NCBI RefSeq assembly: GCF_000422465.1
Contig: NZ_KE383842.1
Location: forward strand, 1,870,710 to 1,934,709
Length of the DNA stretch: 64,000 nt
From: Paenibacillus harenae DSM 16969
Lineage (GTDB): Bacteria; Bacillota; Bacilli; Paenibacillales; Paenibacillaceae
Reading direction: 5' to 3'
Shown piece by piece: positions 36,357-46,184 of this stretch. Each line of letters starts with the position of its first letter. Position 1 is the stretch's first letter. The notes under the pieces are model-generated. The model did no database searches. It was not told the origin of the DNA and was given only the letters and a program-made list of their open reading frames with translations. The position numbers and the translations under genes are program-made.

Positions 36357-38486
36357 TTATTCGTCATGGTAACCGAGCCCCATACGGGCAAAGCTCCACT
36401 TCACGCTGCCGTATGAAGCCGGAAGAGGCGCCGGGCCCGATAATTCGCCTTTAAACCCTCCGTCCTCCGTCCTCGCCACGACCGCTCTCCACCAGCCGCA
36501 TACGCCGCATTCATGCTCCAAGGTTATTCCGTCGTCGTCGTACAGCCGGCATTCCCCTTCAGCGGTACCGAAATGCACCAATTCGAGCGGAGCCTGTTCG
36601 CCCGGCCGAAGGGCGTGCGGAAGCGCGGATGTCATTGGAATGACCGCCCCGTCCCGCACGAATACCGGAATCGTCTCGATGCCTGAACGGACCTTGACGA
36701 CACCGCCTCCTTCATAAAGCTCCCCCGTCTCGAAGCCGATCCATGAGCCGGATGGCAGCAAGACCTCCCGTTCCTTCTCTCCCTCGACGAGCGGAGCCAC
36801 GAGCAGCGAATCCCCAATCATGTATTGATCATCCCATTGCGGGACGTTTCGCTTCCCGTACGCCCCTTCCGACGTATTAATCGTCTGCGCCTCTAATCGC
36901 ATATTCTCGGCGCGCGCGAATTCCTCCGGCGTGACGGCGAACGGCATTGCCCGGAAGGGAGGCGTTCCCTCTTCCAGGTAACGGGCGAAGGCCGTGTACA
37001 AATACGGAAGCAAGCGCATTCGCAGCTTGATGTAACGTCGGATGATCGGTTCCGCATCAGGGAACGTCCAAGGCTTCGTCCCGTCTCCCCAGGCGTTCAG
37101 CATGGCAAGAGGAGAGAAGCAGACCGTTTGCATTCTTCTGACCCAATCCTCGGCGCTGCGAGCCCGGCGCACCTCCGGCGACCACAGAAGTCCGCCGAAG
37201 GAGGAATTGCACAGCGCCCTTATGAATTGCTTGTGATCGTACAGATCCGAATAAAGGACGTATGGCAGCGAAGATGCCGCCGCGTTTGACGCTCGCACAA
37301 GTCCGAAGGTTCTCCGGTTTGCTGAACGGTACATGTCGTTCGTCATTTTCTGGAACATCAGGCCGTACAACTGCCTCATCTGTTCGCCGTCCAGACCGGA
37401 CGGGAAGCTCGCATGCTCGGGGAACATCCAAGCGTTGTTCGTCAATTCGCTGCCGTCGCATTCGTCCAGCTTGTAACCGGATACGCCGATTGCGACATGC
37501 TTCTCTTGATGCTGTTTCACATACAGCTCGCGGGCTTCAGGCAAAGAATAGTCGGGCGCCAGCCCGCCCCATACCGAATAATTGCCGGAAAGCGGCTTAA
37601 GCGCGGCATAAAGCCCGCTCTCCGGCGACACGTACGGATGCTCCCACAGATTGACGCGGAACCCGTTGTCCGCAAGCTCCCGCACGAATCGCTCGGGATC
37701 GGGGAAGCGCTCCGGATCCCATTCGTACGTCACGGGGTAGCTGCTGCTGTGCCAGCCGGGTTCGAGCCCGATCACGTCGCAAGGATAATCCCTGCGGCGG
37801 AATTCCTTCGCCTCCGCGAGCGTTTCCTCCGCGCTGAACAAGGCCGGTACGCGGTGCCAGAAGCCGAGTCCCCACTTCGGCGGCAGAGTGCCTCCGCCGC
37901 AGAAGAGATTGTAGCGGCATACCGCATCGCCAAGCGCCGGACCGCCAAAGATATAGACGTCGGCGCCTTCCTCCGGCAGGCGGATCTCCGCCCGCGCCGA
38001 GGGAACGGTCGCCCGCCATCCGGCGTCCCGGTTGCGGTCCTTCGCATCCTCTTTGCCCGTCCCCTCCAAGTGAACGGACGAACCGAGATGCATCGTGAGC
38101 GCGCGCGCCGTATCGATGAGAACGCCGTAGCCGCGGTCACTGACGAAGAACGGAACAGGAGCGTGCGTCTCGCCGGTATCCTGCTTTGGATCGCTGTTCA
38201 CGCGGAGATAGCGGGTACGTCCGCGCTGGTTCGTCCGCATGAACTGCAGTCCGGTCCCATACAGCTTTTCGTTAGCCGCTAACGGCAGCACAAGCATGCG
38301 TCGCCCTCCTCCCGCCGCCTCCATGTGTACGCTATCCCGCTCGAATGGCGGATCAACCTTCCCCAACCGTTTCAGGGCATCCAACTTCGGTTCGGCTTCG
38401 ATCAAGGTTAGAGGCGTAAGCATCCGCGGATCTCCGATTCTGGCGTGCCATACTCCCGGCGCCGCTTCCGTCCATGTCATTGTCAT
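36357..38486 (-). CDS. GH31-family alpha-glycosidase
   Basis: A protein of about 709 residues with the GH31 barrel pattern. [16 protein letters not shown] opens the barrel, [11 protein letters not shown] carries the nucleophile aspartate and [12 protein letters not shown] corresponds to the later active-site strand. A C-terminal beta domain with [18 protein letters not shown] follows. I placed the start at 38486, where GGAGG lies 8 nt upstream; an ATG at 38510 overlaps the previous stop (ATGA) and is also possible. The natural substrate is unclear, since GH31 covers alpha-glucosidases, alpha-xylosidases and alpha-galactosidases. Confidence 0.92.
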   Translation of the reverse strand: MTMTWTEAAPGVWHARIGDPRMLTPLTLIEAEPKLDALKRLGKVDPPFERDSVHMEAAGGGRRMLVLPLAANEKLYGTGLQFMRTNQRGRTRYLRVNSDPKQDTGETHAPVPFFVSDRGYGVLIDTARALTMHLGSSVHLEGTGKEDAKDRNRDAGWRATVPSARAEIRLPEEGADVYIFGGPALGDAVCRYNLFCGGGTLPPKWGLGFWHRVPALFSAEETLAEAKEFRRRDYPCDVIGLEPGWHSSSYPVTYEWDPERFPDPERFVRELADNGFRVNLWEHPYVSPESGLYAALKPLSGNYSVWGGLAPDYSLPEARELYVKQHQEKHVAIGVSGYKLDECDGSELTNNAWMFPEHASFPSGLDGEQMRQLYGLMFQKMTNDMYRSANRRTFGLVRASNAAASSLPYVLYSDLYDHKQFIRALCNSSFGGLLWSPEVRRARSAEDWVRRMQTVCFSPLAMLNAWGDGTKPWTFPDAEPIIRRYIKLRMRLLPYLYTAFARYLEEGTPPFRAMPFAVTPEEFARAENMRLEAQTINTSEGAYGKRNVPQWDDQYMIGDSLLVAPLVEGEKEREVLLPSGSWIGFETGELYEGGGVVKVRSGIETIPVFVRDGAVIPMTSALPHALRPGEQAPLELVHFGTAEGECRLYDDDGITLEHECGVCGWWRAVVARTEDGGFKGELSGPAPLPASYGSVKWSFARMGLGYHDE

Positions 38487-38506
38487 TGACTGTCCCTCCG
38501 TTATGT

Positions 38507-39484
38507 TCATCGCAAATCCATCCGGAGAACCGGCAATTCGACAGGCATCCTTCGGCCCGATTCGCCGGACAAATTCGCATGGTAGACAAGCGCCTGCGTC
38601 AGCAGGTAATCCTTGCCGCTAGATTCCGGCTCACGGCCCGTATCGAGCGACGTCAGGAACTCGGTCAAAGTATCGGATTCGTTCACGCCGGCGAAGCCGG
38701 TAATTATCCGGGCATCCCCTTCCCCGTAAACCCGGATTTCCTTGCCTGTCAGCAGCAAAGCGCCGTGCGTGCCCTCGATCCGCCAATCGCCGCTCCATGA
38801 CGTTTCCGGTCCTCTCGACGCGATCGAAGCCGAATAACCGGCGATCATCCCGCCGTCCATCTCCAATATCGCATTTGCGTTTATCACCGCTCCTTCCTCT
38901 TCCCAGGCGCCGATCGGGTTGTACAGCCTCGCCTGAACCGCGATCCCCTCCCGTCCGGTCAAATACCGCAGCATATCGAAGTGGTGAACGCCGATATCGT
39001 CCAGAATTCGGACGGCGTACTTGCGGGTTACCTGATGATAACGGCGGAATTGGATGTCGATCGCCGAGATCGAGCCGACGGCTCCATCGTCCAGCAATTG
39101 CTTCATCTTGCGAACATAAGGGAAACGCCGATAATTTTCAGCGATCATAAACGGAATCTTCTCCCTCTCCGCTCTTGTAACGATCTCGATCGATTCCGAA
39201 TAATCGAATGCGATCGGTTTCTCGCAGAGCACGGGAAGTCTCCGGTCGAATGCCGCGTGATTTACCCGCGTATGCGCGTCCGGCGAAGTCACGTTGACAA
39301 GGAAGTCGGCCTCCTCGTTCGCGAGCGCCTCGTCCAGTGAAGTGTAGAACGGATAGGGAGCCCCGTCCATCTTGGCCTTCATGACCGGATCCGTCTCGAC
39401 GACGGCCGAGAGCAGCCCTCTGTCTCTCAAACGTTTGTACCAGCTGTAGCCTGCGCTCCCGAGGCCAACCAATATTGCCCTCAT
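38507..39484 (-). CDS. Gfo/Idh/MocA-family sugar dehydrogenase
   Basis: A 325-residue protein with an N-terminal NAD-binding fold (ILVGLGSAGYSWYKRLRD), the family lysine in LCEKPIAFDYSES and the C-terminal catalytic half with DDIGVHHFDMLRYLTG. It would oxidise or reduce a sugar or sugar acid released by the neighbouring glycosidases, or act as a redox glycosidase partner. GGAGA lies 8 nt before the ATG and the gene is 3 nt from the GH43-like gene. Confidence 0.92.
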   Translation of the reverse strand: MRAILVGLGSAGYSWYKRLRDRGLLSAVVETDPVMKAKMDGAPYPFYTSLDEALANEEADFLVNVTSPDAHTRVNHAAFDRRLPVLCEKPIAFDYSESIEIVTRAEREKIPFMIAENYRRFPYVRKMKQLLDDGAVGSISAIDIQFRRYHQVTRKYAVRILDDIGVHHFDMLRYLTGREGIAVQARLYNPIGAWEEEGAVINANAILEMDGGMIAGYSASIASRGPETSWSGDWRIEGTHGALLLTGKEIRVYGEGDARIITGFAGVNESDTLTEFLTSLDTGREPESSGKDYLLTQALVYHANLSGESGRRMPVELPVLRMDLR

Positions 39485-39487
39485 CGC

Positions 39488-40528
39488 TCAGTCTCCTTCC
39501 GTTTGCTTTAGCGGAATAACCATATTCCACGTATGTTTGGCATGCCGGAATCCCCCCGGGCCGTCGGCCGTCGCCGCGAACAGATGCGTCGGCTTCCCGT
39601 TCCGGAACAGCAGGAACGGTCTTTCAAGACTTCCCATCGTCTGAACGGTCCCGTCGTCCCAGCGAACGCTTCGCGAGTATGCTTTCGGATCATCGGACAG
39701 CTCCCAACGGATGCCGTCCCTTGAGACGGCCTGAATGCCTCCGTGCTTCTCCCCGCCTAACGTCCCGTCCATATCTTTGGCGATCAGAGCATACCCTTCC
39801 TCCGTCCGCCAAATAAACGGATCTTCAATATGGAACCGCCCGGGCGGGAAAACCGGTTCCTCCGACATAACATTGTAGGCTCCGCTCCAATGCTCCGCCG
39901 CAGCGGCTCCGATCGTCATCGGGCCGTAATCGTTGCCTTCGTAACGGCGGGCCTTGTATAGAAGCAGCACGGAGCCGTCCTCCCGTACGCAAGGGGCCGG
40001 GTTCGACGTCAGATAACTGTCGAATCGGCCGGGGCGGACCGGCAGCAGGGGAGCGTCGCTCCTCTTCCACGGGCCGAAGACGCTGTCTGCGACCGCGAGT
40101 CCTACCCGTTTGTTCGAGCGGGCGACGATGCAGCGCGGATCCCCAAGACCGAAGCCGTCGCCGGGGACCGGCTCCGTTAGCGGATGAGTCGAGCCCATAT
40201 AATAGAGTAAGTAGACGCCGTTATGCTTGACGATATGCGGATTATGAGTGCTGCGTCCATCCCAGTATCCCGCTCCCCTGGCCGGAAGCACGACCTCTTG
40301 GAAGGTATATGGCCCCTCGGGGGTGTCGGAAACGGCTCTCACGATCTCCGAAGACGACAGCCAGCCCGGATGCATGGGCAGGCTCTTCGGCCATCTGGAG
40401 GCGAACATATGGAATCGGCCATCTTCTCCTTGGACGACGGAGCCGCACCAGATCCAATAGCCTTCCATCCGGAAGCCGCCGTTTCTCGGCGCGGGCAGCA
40501 TCCTGCCGGCTAAGCCGTTTACGTGCAT
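39488..40528 (-). CDS. GH43/GH117-like five-bladed beta-propeller glycosidase
   Basis: A 346-residue cytoplasmic protein with repeated propeller blades. Recognisable segments are WIWCGSVVQGEDGRFHMF, STHNPHIVKHNGVYLLYY, TSNPAPCVREDGSVLL and HIEDPFIWRTEEGYALIA. This is the arabinanase/levansucrase/invertase-type clan. Exact family and substrate are not certain. It overlaps the upstream amidohydrolase-like gene by 10 nt; AAGGG lies 11 nt before the ATG. Confidence 0.85.
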   Translation of the reverse strand: MHVNGLAGRMLPAPRNGGFRMEGYWIWCGSVVQGEDGRFHMFASRWPKSLPMHPGWLSSSEIVRAVSDTPEGPYTFQEVVLPARGAGYWDGRSTHNPHIVKHNGVYLLYYMGSTHPLTEPVPGDGFGLGDPRCIVARSNKRVGLAVADSVFGPWKRSDAPLLPVRPGRFDSYLTSNPAPCVREDGSVLLLYKARRYEGNDYGPMTIGAAAAEHWSGAYNVMSEEPVFPPGRFHIEDPFIWRTEEGYALIAKDMDGTLGGEKHGGIQAVSRDGIRWELSDDPKAYSRSVRWDDGTVQTMGSLERPFLLFRNGKPTHLFAATADGPGGFRHAKHTWNMVIPLKQTEGD

Positions 40529-41745
40529 GGCGTTTCATCCCTTCGTTGTCCGGCCTGTCTTCCATAGCGCTTTGCCGCGCTGCCATACAACCATTGCTCT
40601 GCGGTATGCAGAGCCGTCTCCCGGTCGATCCAGCCGGATTCGAGCCTCTCCCATAAAAACTCGGCGGCCAGCTTCTTCACGAGCAAAATCTTGCCGTAAC
40701 TCCATTCCATGCAGCGGGCATCCGATACGACGATCGAGCTCTTGCTCGCGGCGAGCGCTTCGAGCCTGTACTGCATGCTGTCCCGGTAGGTGCTCGCGCG
40801 GAAGTTGAACCACCACATGCCGCCGATATGGACATTCGGGAAGTTCCAAGCGGCCTGTACGGCATCGAGGTTATTCAGTTCCGAAGCCAGCACAAGCTCG
40901 AATTCGCAGCGGTAATTCTCGAACAAAGCCGTTAGCTTCAGAATCCGTTCCGTGTCATTCGCCGGAAACGCGGTCCCGCACCATGAACGCTCAACGCCGA
41001 GGAACAGCTGTACGAGCATGCCGTTCCTCTCCGCCGCAGCGCATACGGCATGCAGCAGCTCCATCATGACGTCGTCGCGTCCGCTTCCTTGACCGATCGG
41101 CTTGCGGATATGAGCGCTCGATTCGTACCTGGGCAGCGTCGTCATGATGCCGGGCACGCCGGAAGCGCCATATCCGTCGAACAGACTTTCGATCTCATCA
41201 TGAACGGCCTTGAAATCGCCGGCCGGATCCGCCGATTGGACGACGCTGTCGACCCATTGGCCGAGTTTTCCGTCGATTCGGGGGATAAGCACGGCGTTCT
41301 CGCGCATGCGATGAAAGGCGGAATGCTCCGGATGGTTCACTACGAACCGTCTGATGTTCAAACGGTCAGCCGTCCGCTGCGCCCAGTCAGCATCGGCGAA
41401 AGATCGCTTGACGGCGGTATCCGCCTCGCTGATGGATGCTGCATCCCGTATCTCGATGCCGTACAGCTCCCGCATGATCGAAGTGAACGCCCAGTTCATC
41501 AGCGTGCCTCTCGTTGCCCGGTACGCTTCCAGGAAGGCGGCGGTACGCGCCTCTTCCGGAAGCTTATCCGCATCAGCGGGATAGCCGCCGGCCTGCAGCT
41601 CACGGAACAGCCAGAAGTAGTGCGCGATCTCCCAGAAATCGCGCGCGCACAATCTTTCGCCTACCAGATGAGTATGGGTATCGAACACCGGCAGCGCCAT
41701 GACGCAATCGATGAATTCAGCTTTCCCGTTGCCAATCAAGTTCAT
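40519..41745 (-). CDS. uronate-isomerase-like amidohydrolase
   Basis: A 408-residue protein with an N-terminal metal-binding FDTHTHLVG and a C-terminal half containing HIGGMWWFNFRAST and SDARCMEWSYGK, which resembles glucuronate isomerase (UxaC) and related amidohydrolases. It is shorter than typical UxaC (about 470). With GH88 releasing unsaturated uronic acid in the same operon, a role in uronate handling is plausible but not shown. AAGGAGATG lies just before the ATG, which overlaps the stop of the GH36 gene by 4 nt. Confidence 0.75.
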   Translation of the reverse strand: MNLIGNGKAEFIDCVMALPVFDTHTHLVGERLCARDFWEIAHYFWLFRELQAGGYPADADKLPEEARTAAFLEAYRATRGTLMNWAFTSIMRELYGIEIRDAASISEADTAVKRSFADADWAQRTADRLNIRRFVVNHPEHSAFHRMRENAVLIPRIDGKLGQWVDSVVQSADPAGDFKAVHDEIESLFDGYGASGVPGIMTTLPRYESSAHIRKPIGQGSGRDDVMMELLHAVCAAAERNGMLVQLFLGVERSWCGTAFPANDTERILKLTALFENYRCEFELVLASELNNLDAVQAAWNFPNVHIGGMWWFNFRASTYRDSMQYRLEALAASKSSIVVSDARCMEWSYGKILLVKKLAAEFLWERLESGWIDRETALHTAEQWLYGSAAKRYGRQAGQRRDETPCT

Positions 41746-43881
41746 GGATTCATCTCCTTCTTATTACTCCGGCACTCGATTCTTCTCAACCGGTACAGCC
41801 GGCTCCTGTAATCTCCCTTCCAGATCGGAAGGTTAAGTCCGACTCTCATCAGCTCGTCGCCGCCGAACAGCTTCTCTCCGTCCTCGTGACGGTCCGCATC
41901 GCATACAAGATAATCGCAATCGGGGTCAAGTCCTTTCAGCCGAAGCTTCTTCAGCGGCGCGTTCGGTTCGGACAGGACTTGAAAATAAGCGACTAAAGCT
42001 TCGGAGCCGTCCTCCATCACGAACATCCATGCCGTCTCGTTCCCTTGGAAAGGGCTTCGCAGACGGAAGAACTCGCCGTTCTGGATCAGATAACGCAGAT
42101 CCTTGTATAACGCGATCTGATGCTTCACCGCCGATTTCTCCTCCGCCGTCAGCATGGCCGGATCCAACTCGTAGCCAAGGTTGCCGGACATGGCGACATG
42201 TCCGCGCATCCCGATCGGCGTCGTCCGGTGTACCTGATGGTTCGGAACGGCCGATACATGAGCGCCCATCGCGCTGATCGGGTAGACGACGCTTGTGCCG
42301 TACTGAATCTTAAGGCGCTCGACGGCATCCGTATTATCGCTCGTCCACGTCTGAGGCATATAGTAGAACATGCCCGGGTCGAATCGTCCGCTGCCGCTCC
42401 GGAGGAAGCTGCGCTGAGCCGATTTCCGTCATGTTGCGGTTCATGTCCCACTTCACGTAGGTAATCGGACAGCTCCGCAGAATGTTCGTAACGGCCTCGA
42501 CGATATAGTCCCTTACGTCCTGACGGGAATAGTCGAGCACCAGCTGCTGCCGCGCCTCCGTTCTTCTGAGATCCGGCACGTGCAGGCACCAGTCCGGATG
42601 GGCGCGGTACAGCTCGCTGTCAGGCGACACCATCTCGGGCTCGAACCAGAGCCCGAACTGCAAGCCTAGCTTGCGCACCCGATCGGCCAGATCGGGAAGG
42701 CCCTCCGGCAGCTTACGACGGTCGACCATCCAATCGCCGAGAGAGCTCTTGTCGTTATCCCGCTTGCCGAACCAGCCGTCGTCGAGTACGAACAGCTCCA
42801 CGCCAAGCTCGCGACCCTCCCTTGCGATCGCCTCGATCGTATTCGAGTTGAACTCAAAGTACGTTGCCTCCCAATTGTTCAGCAGGATCGGACGAGACCG
42901 GTCTCGGAACGCTCCGCGGCATAAGCGGGTGCGGTATAGCTTGTGATACGTCCGCGACATCCCGCCAAGTCCTTCTGCAGAATAGACGAGGACGGCCTCC
43001 GGCGTCTGAAACGATTCTCCCGGCTCCAGCAGCCAGCTGAAGTCGAACGAATGAATGCCCATGACGATGCGGGTCGTACGATAAGGATCGACTTCCGCCT
43101 GGGCCGTAAAGCTGCCGCTGTATACGAGACTGAAGCCGTAAGCCTCGCCGCGGTCCTCGTCGGCGTCTTTCGAGAGAAGCGCCAAGAACGGATTCAGCGA
43201 GTGGCTGCTTGCGCCCCTCCTGCTCTCTATGACCGTTCGGCCGGAAGCGAGCGGGCGACGCTCGATGTGCCGTTCCCTCGCCCATGAGCCGGACAAATGA
43301 AGCATATCGAAATCGTCGTGCGGGAAATCGATGCCCATGCTCAGCGCGCGCAGCAGCTTGATTGGGCGGCCGCTCTCGTTCACATAGCGGACCGAGCGGG
43401 CAACGGCATCCGTTTCGCGGAATGCCGTATAGGTCAGGATCGCCTTCAAGCCGATCCGGGAATCTCGCAGAACGATATCGAGGCTATCGGCTTCGCTTCC
43501 CTCTATTGCATAAGTCGAGGGCAGTCCCTGAAGAGCAGGCTTTCCCGAATAGATCCGGTGCGATTCATAGATGAGCTCGCTGACCGTCGTTCCGTTTTCC
43601 AGCTGGATCTGATACGCCGGAGTCCGAAAGTCGCTCCCGCCGAAGCCGGGCAGTTCCTGCGGCAGCGTGTCGAGTGACAGCGCCAAGTCTTCCGGATCCG
43701 TCGAAGGGGAGAAGGAGCATCTGCGCCGGAAGGAAAGAAGCTGTGCGGCGTTCGTTCCGCGGATTTGGCCTCCCCAGTGAACATGGGCCAAGTATTTGGA
43801 TTTTACGAGCTGCATCATATAACTGGATGATCGGCTTCGCAGATGGAATGTCTGCGTTTCCTCGTCATAGACGATCGTCAT
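41742..43881 (-). pseudogene. GH36 alpha-galactosidase with an internal out-of-frame deletion
   Basis: The 5' part (515 codons, 43881-42334) reads as the N-terminal two thirds of a family 36 alpha-galactosidase, including LDDGWFGKRDNDKSSLGDW and nucleophile Asp479 in YVKWDMNRNMTE. The 3' part (down to 41742) supplies the acid/base region TWTSDNTDAVERL and the C-terminal domain in another frame. Between SAQLPPERQ and GRFDPGMFYYMP roughly 30-35 residues expected in the family are missing. The junction at about 42390-42410 holds TCCTCCGGAG, which could encode both the PPE-side and the CSSGG-side sequence, so deletion between short repeats is likely. It is the first gene of the glycosidase operon. 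Confidence 0.88.
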
Positions 43882-44281
43882 AGTTCTCCTCCGAAACGGA
43901 CGCGCCTTGCGTCATTTATTGTCGATTATTCGAACCGGTTCTTGCCGCGGGGTACTCCCCGCCCTGTTCGTCCACGAAATAAATCCGTGTGAGGTCATGC
44001 ATCATTTCCCGTCTCCCCGGTTAATCGAAACGCCTTCATCATACCTCCGCTTTCCGCTGCTTAACATGTCGTTTCTTCAGATCGGGATGTGTTTTCCTAA
44101 GAAGCCGTATAAGATCCGCCGCCGATCGTAAGGCACTCCAATTCGAATGAAGGAGTAACAATGGCGTCTCGCACGAACCTGAAGACGCTGTCATTCATGC
44201 CGTCGCAACGAATCAAACGACCCGCCGGTTGCCAGGGACTGCAAGTCGTTATGCGGCGGCGTGGTTCCATCCCCGGATGAG
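43882..44281 (-). promoter_or_regulatory. leader and promoter region of the glycosidase operon
   Basis: Besides element D and its -10 (TATGAT, 44038-44043) this stretch has a leader of about 150 nt. Two very short minus-strand frames with ribosome-like sites lie here; the longer encodes 29 residues starting MMHDLTRIYFVDEQ. I do not count them as genes. Nothing else is recognised between 44106 and 44280. Confidence 0.4.
44085..44099 (-). promoter_or_regulatory. A-rich activator element D, upstream of the glycosidase operon
   Basis: Minus strand TAGGAAAACACATCC. It is the most divergent of the six copies in the A-run but keeps CACA and the trailing CC. ACA lies 45 nt before TATGAT (44038-44043), a 5-of-6 match to the -10 consensus. 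Confidence 0.55.
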
Positions 44282-44352
44282 CAAAAATAACAATAGCGCC
44301 TTAGCCCGCCTACCGATCCGCATCAACGGAAAGGGGCTGCAGAGGCGCTATT
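44282..44352 (-). terminator. terminator overlapping the sensor kinase stop codon
   Basis: Perfect 10-nt arms, AATAGCGCCT (44292-44301) and AGGCGCTATT (44343-44352), enclose 41 nt with some inner pairing. A T-rich stretch follows on the minus strand (44282-44290). The proximal arm includes part of the kinase stop codon. Confidence 0.65.
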
Positions 44353-46183
44353 AAGCTTCATATTGCTTGTTAACCCGTCTGCCTTTCGGCATGAGCATCG
44401 TGATCTTCGTACCTTGTTGTTCTTCGCTTTCGATATGGAGACCAAACCGGTCTCCAAAGACCATCTGGATACGCCGGTGTACGTTCAGCATGCCGATGCC
44501 GCCCTTGTGGCCAGCATCGCCGAGCTCGTCTACGTCGGCCAACCGGTTCGCATCCAGCTTATGACGCAGTCCGGCCAATCGGTCCCCCGATATTCCGGAG
44601 CCGTTATCCTCAACGCTGACCCAGAAGATGTCATTCTCCTCGCCGCAATCGATGCGGATGTAGTGGTATTCCTCCACGCCATCGGGGAAGGCATGCTGAA
44701 ACACGTTTTCCACAAGCGGCTGCAGCGTAAGGCGTACCATCGCATGCAGCAGATATTCGGGCATTATGGCAACATCAATTTCGAATTTCCGACCGATCCG
44801 GTGCTGCATGACATTCATATAATACATGACGTGCTTCAATTCGTTCGCGACCGTAATCTCCTCCAGATTGGTCTGTACGGAGTAGCGCAGCATATAAGCA
44901 AGGGCTTGGACGATTTCAGTAATATCCTCGGAATCCTGAACGGCGGCATAACAGACGATCGTCTCCAGCGTGTTGTACATGAAGTGCGGATTGATCTGCA
45001 GCTGCAGGGACTGAAACTCGGCGCGCTCGCGCTCCATCTGGATCTCCCGGTTGCTCAGCTCCACCTGTACAACCTTGTCCACGGCATCGGACAGCCTCTT
45101 CACCATCAGATTGTAGCGAAGCATAAGCTCCGCGATCTCGTCCCGATGCTTCGGCAGCGGGATAGGGACCCAGTTCCCCTTCTCCGTCTCCCGCATTCCC
45201 GACTTGAGCGCCTGGATCGGTCTGGTAATCGACTTGCTGAAGCGGTACGCAAGCAGGATGGCAAGCAGCAGCGTAAACAGACCGACGCTGAGCGTAGAAT
45301 TGCGGATATTCGTCACAGGTTTTCTTACTTCTTCCACTGGCATTGAAACGATTAATTTCCAACGCGAATAGTCCGACATTCTCGCCGTATATATCCGCTC
45401 CTCGCCCCCGGAGTCGTCGTAGAACACGCTGTCTCCCGATTGCCCGAGCTTGCCGCGCACGGCTTCCGCCATTACCGTCCCCACCTTGCTCTCCTCCGGA
45501 TGGTAGACGATATTTCCGCTTGCGTCAGCGATGAACAGATAGCCGAGTTCCCCAAGATCGACGCCTTTCCAGAGGGCAGAGAGATCGGCCGAGCGCAGTT
45601 CGATCGCGAGCAGCCCGCTCAATTCCGGCGAGCTGTATCCGCGGATGCGGCGGACGAGCGTGACCATCTGATTTTCCTGGTCCGTAAAAATACTGTTTTT
45701 CAGAATGCTTAGCTGGCCGTTAGGGTTCGTATTGCTCATGAAATAATCCCTCTGGCGCCAGATCTCCTCCGGTGTGAACGACTGCTCGTTCGTCTCATTG
45801 AAGTAATAGACGGCGTTGCCATTGCCGTTGATCAGATAAATGGAGGCAATCTTCGGATTGCCGATAAACAAAGGATCCACGCCCGCCTCGCGTATCATTT
45901 TCCGATAATAATAATAATCATACGCCTCGCGGTCGGCCGGCAAATCCATGAATTCCATGACATAGCGGAATGTCAGCAAGGACACCATGGAACGCTCGTA
46001 ATCCCTTAGATACAGATCGGTATGATGAACGGCGTTACGGACGATTTGCTCCATCTGCTTCTTGGCCAGCTCATCCAGCTCGCGGGAAGAGGTCGAGTAA
46101 GAAATGCCTACGCCGCTAAGCGTCAACCCGATAACGACGAGAAAATAGAAGGTAAGCTTCGCGTATAGACTGCGGATTCTCAT
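44351..46183 (-). CDS. YesM-type sensor histidine kinase
   Basis: A 611-residue membrane kinase beginning MRIRSLYAKLTFYFLV. One helix near the N-terminus and one at about residue 290 enclose an extracellular Cache-like sensor domain; a HAMP segment follows; the His_kinase domain has QLQINPHFMYNTLET with His about 400; the ATPase part has VENVFQHAF and GIGMLNVHRRIQ. Such kinases sense extracellular saccharides directly or with a binding protein. The longer open frame to 46279 overlaps the regulator gene. The ATG at 46183 is 1 nt after the regulator stop, so I chose it. Confidence 0.93.
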   Translation of the reverse strand: MRIRSLYAKLTFYFLVVIGLTLSGVGISYSTSSRELDELAKKQMEQIVRNAVHHTDLYLRDYERSMVSLLTFRYVMEFMDLPADREAYDYYYYRKMIREAGVDPLFIGNPKIASIYLINGNGNAVYYFNETNEQSFTPEEIWRQRDYFMSNTNPNGQLSILKNSIFTDQENQMVTLVRRIRGYSSPELSGLLAIELRSADLSALWKGVDLGELGYLFIADASGNIVYHPEESKVGTVMAEAVRGKLGQSGDSVFYDDSGGEERIYTARMSDYSRWKLIVSMPVEEVRKPVTNIRNSTLSVGLFTLLLAILLAYRFSKSITRPIQALKSGMRETEKGNWVPIPLPKHRDEIAELMLRYNLMVKRLSDAVDKVVQVELSNREIQMERERAEFQSLQLQINPHFMYNTLETIVCYAAVQDSEDITEIVQALAYMLRYSVQTNLEEITVANELKHVMYYMNVMQHRIGRKFEIDVAIMPEYLLHAMVRLTLQPLVENVFQHAFPDGVEEYHYIRIDCGEENDIFWVSVEDNGSGISGDRLAGLRHKLDANRLADVDELGDAGHKGGIGMLNVHRRIQMVFGDRFGLHIESEEQQGTKITMLMPKGRRVNKQYEA

Positions 46184-46184
46184 C

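Noticed and set aside
37413-38282. Plus-strand frame of 289 codons opposite GH31
   Set aside because: The GH31 barrel motifs on the minus strand are continuous; the opposite frame is arginine-rich without features.
42334-42420. Programmed frameshift in the GH36 gene
   Set aside because: There is no slippery heptamer at the junction, and about 30 family residues are missing, which frameshifting cannot restore.
43907-44131. 74-codon plus-strand frame in the glycosidase leader
   Set aside because: No ribosome site or domain; the stretch carries the promoter and element D for the minus-strand operon.
44363-45346. 327-codon plus-strand frame opposite the sensor kinase
   Set aside because: The histidine-kinase core with its phospho-acceptor region is intact on the minus strand.
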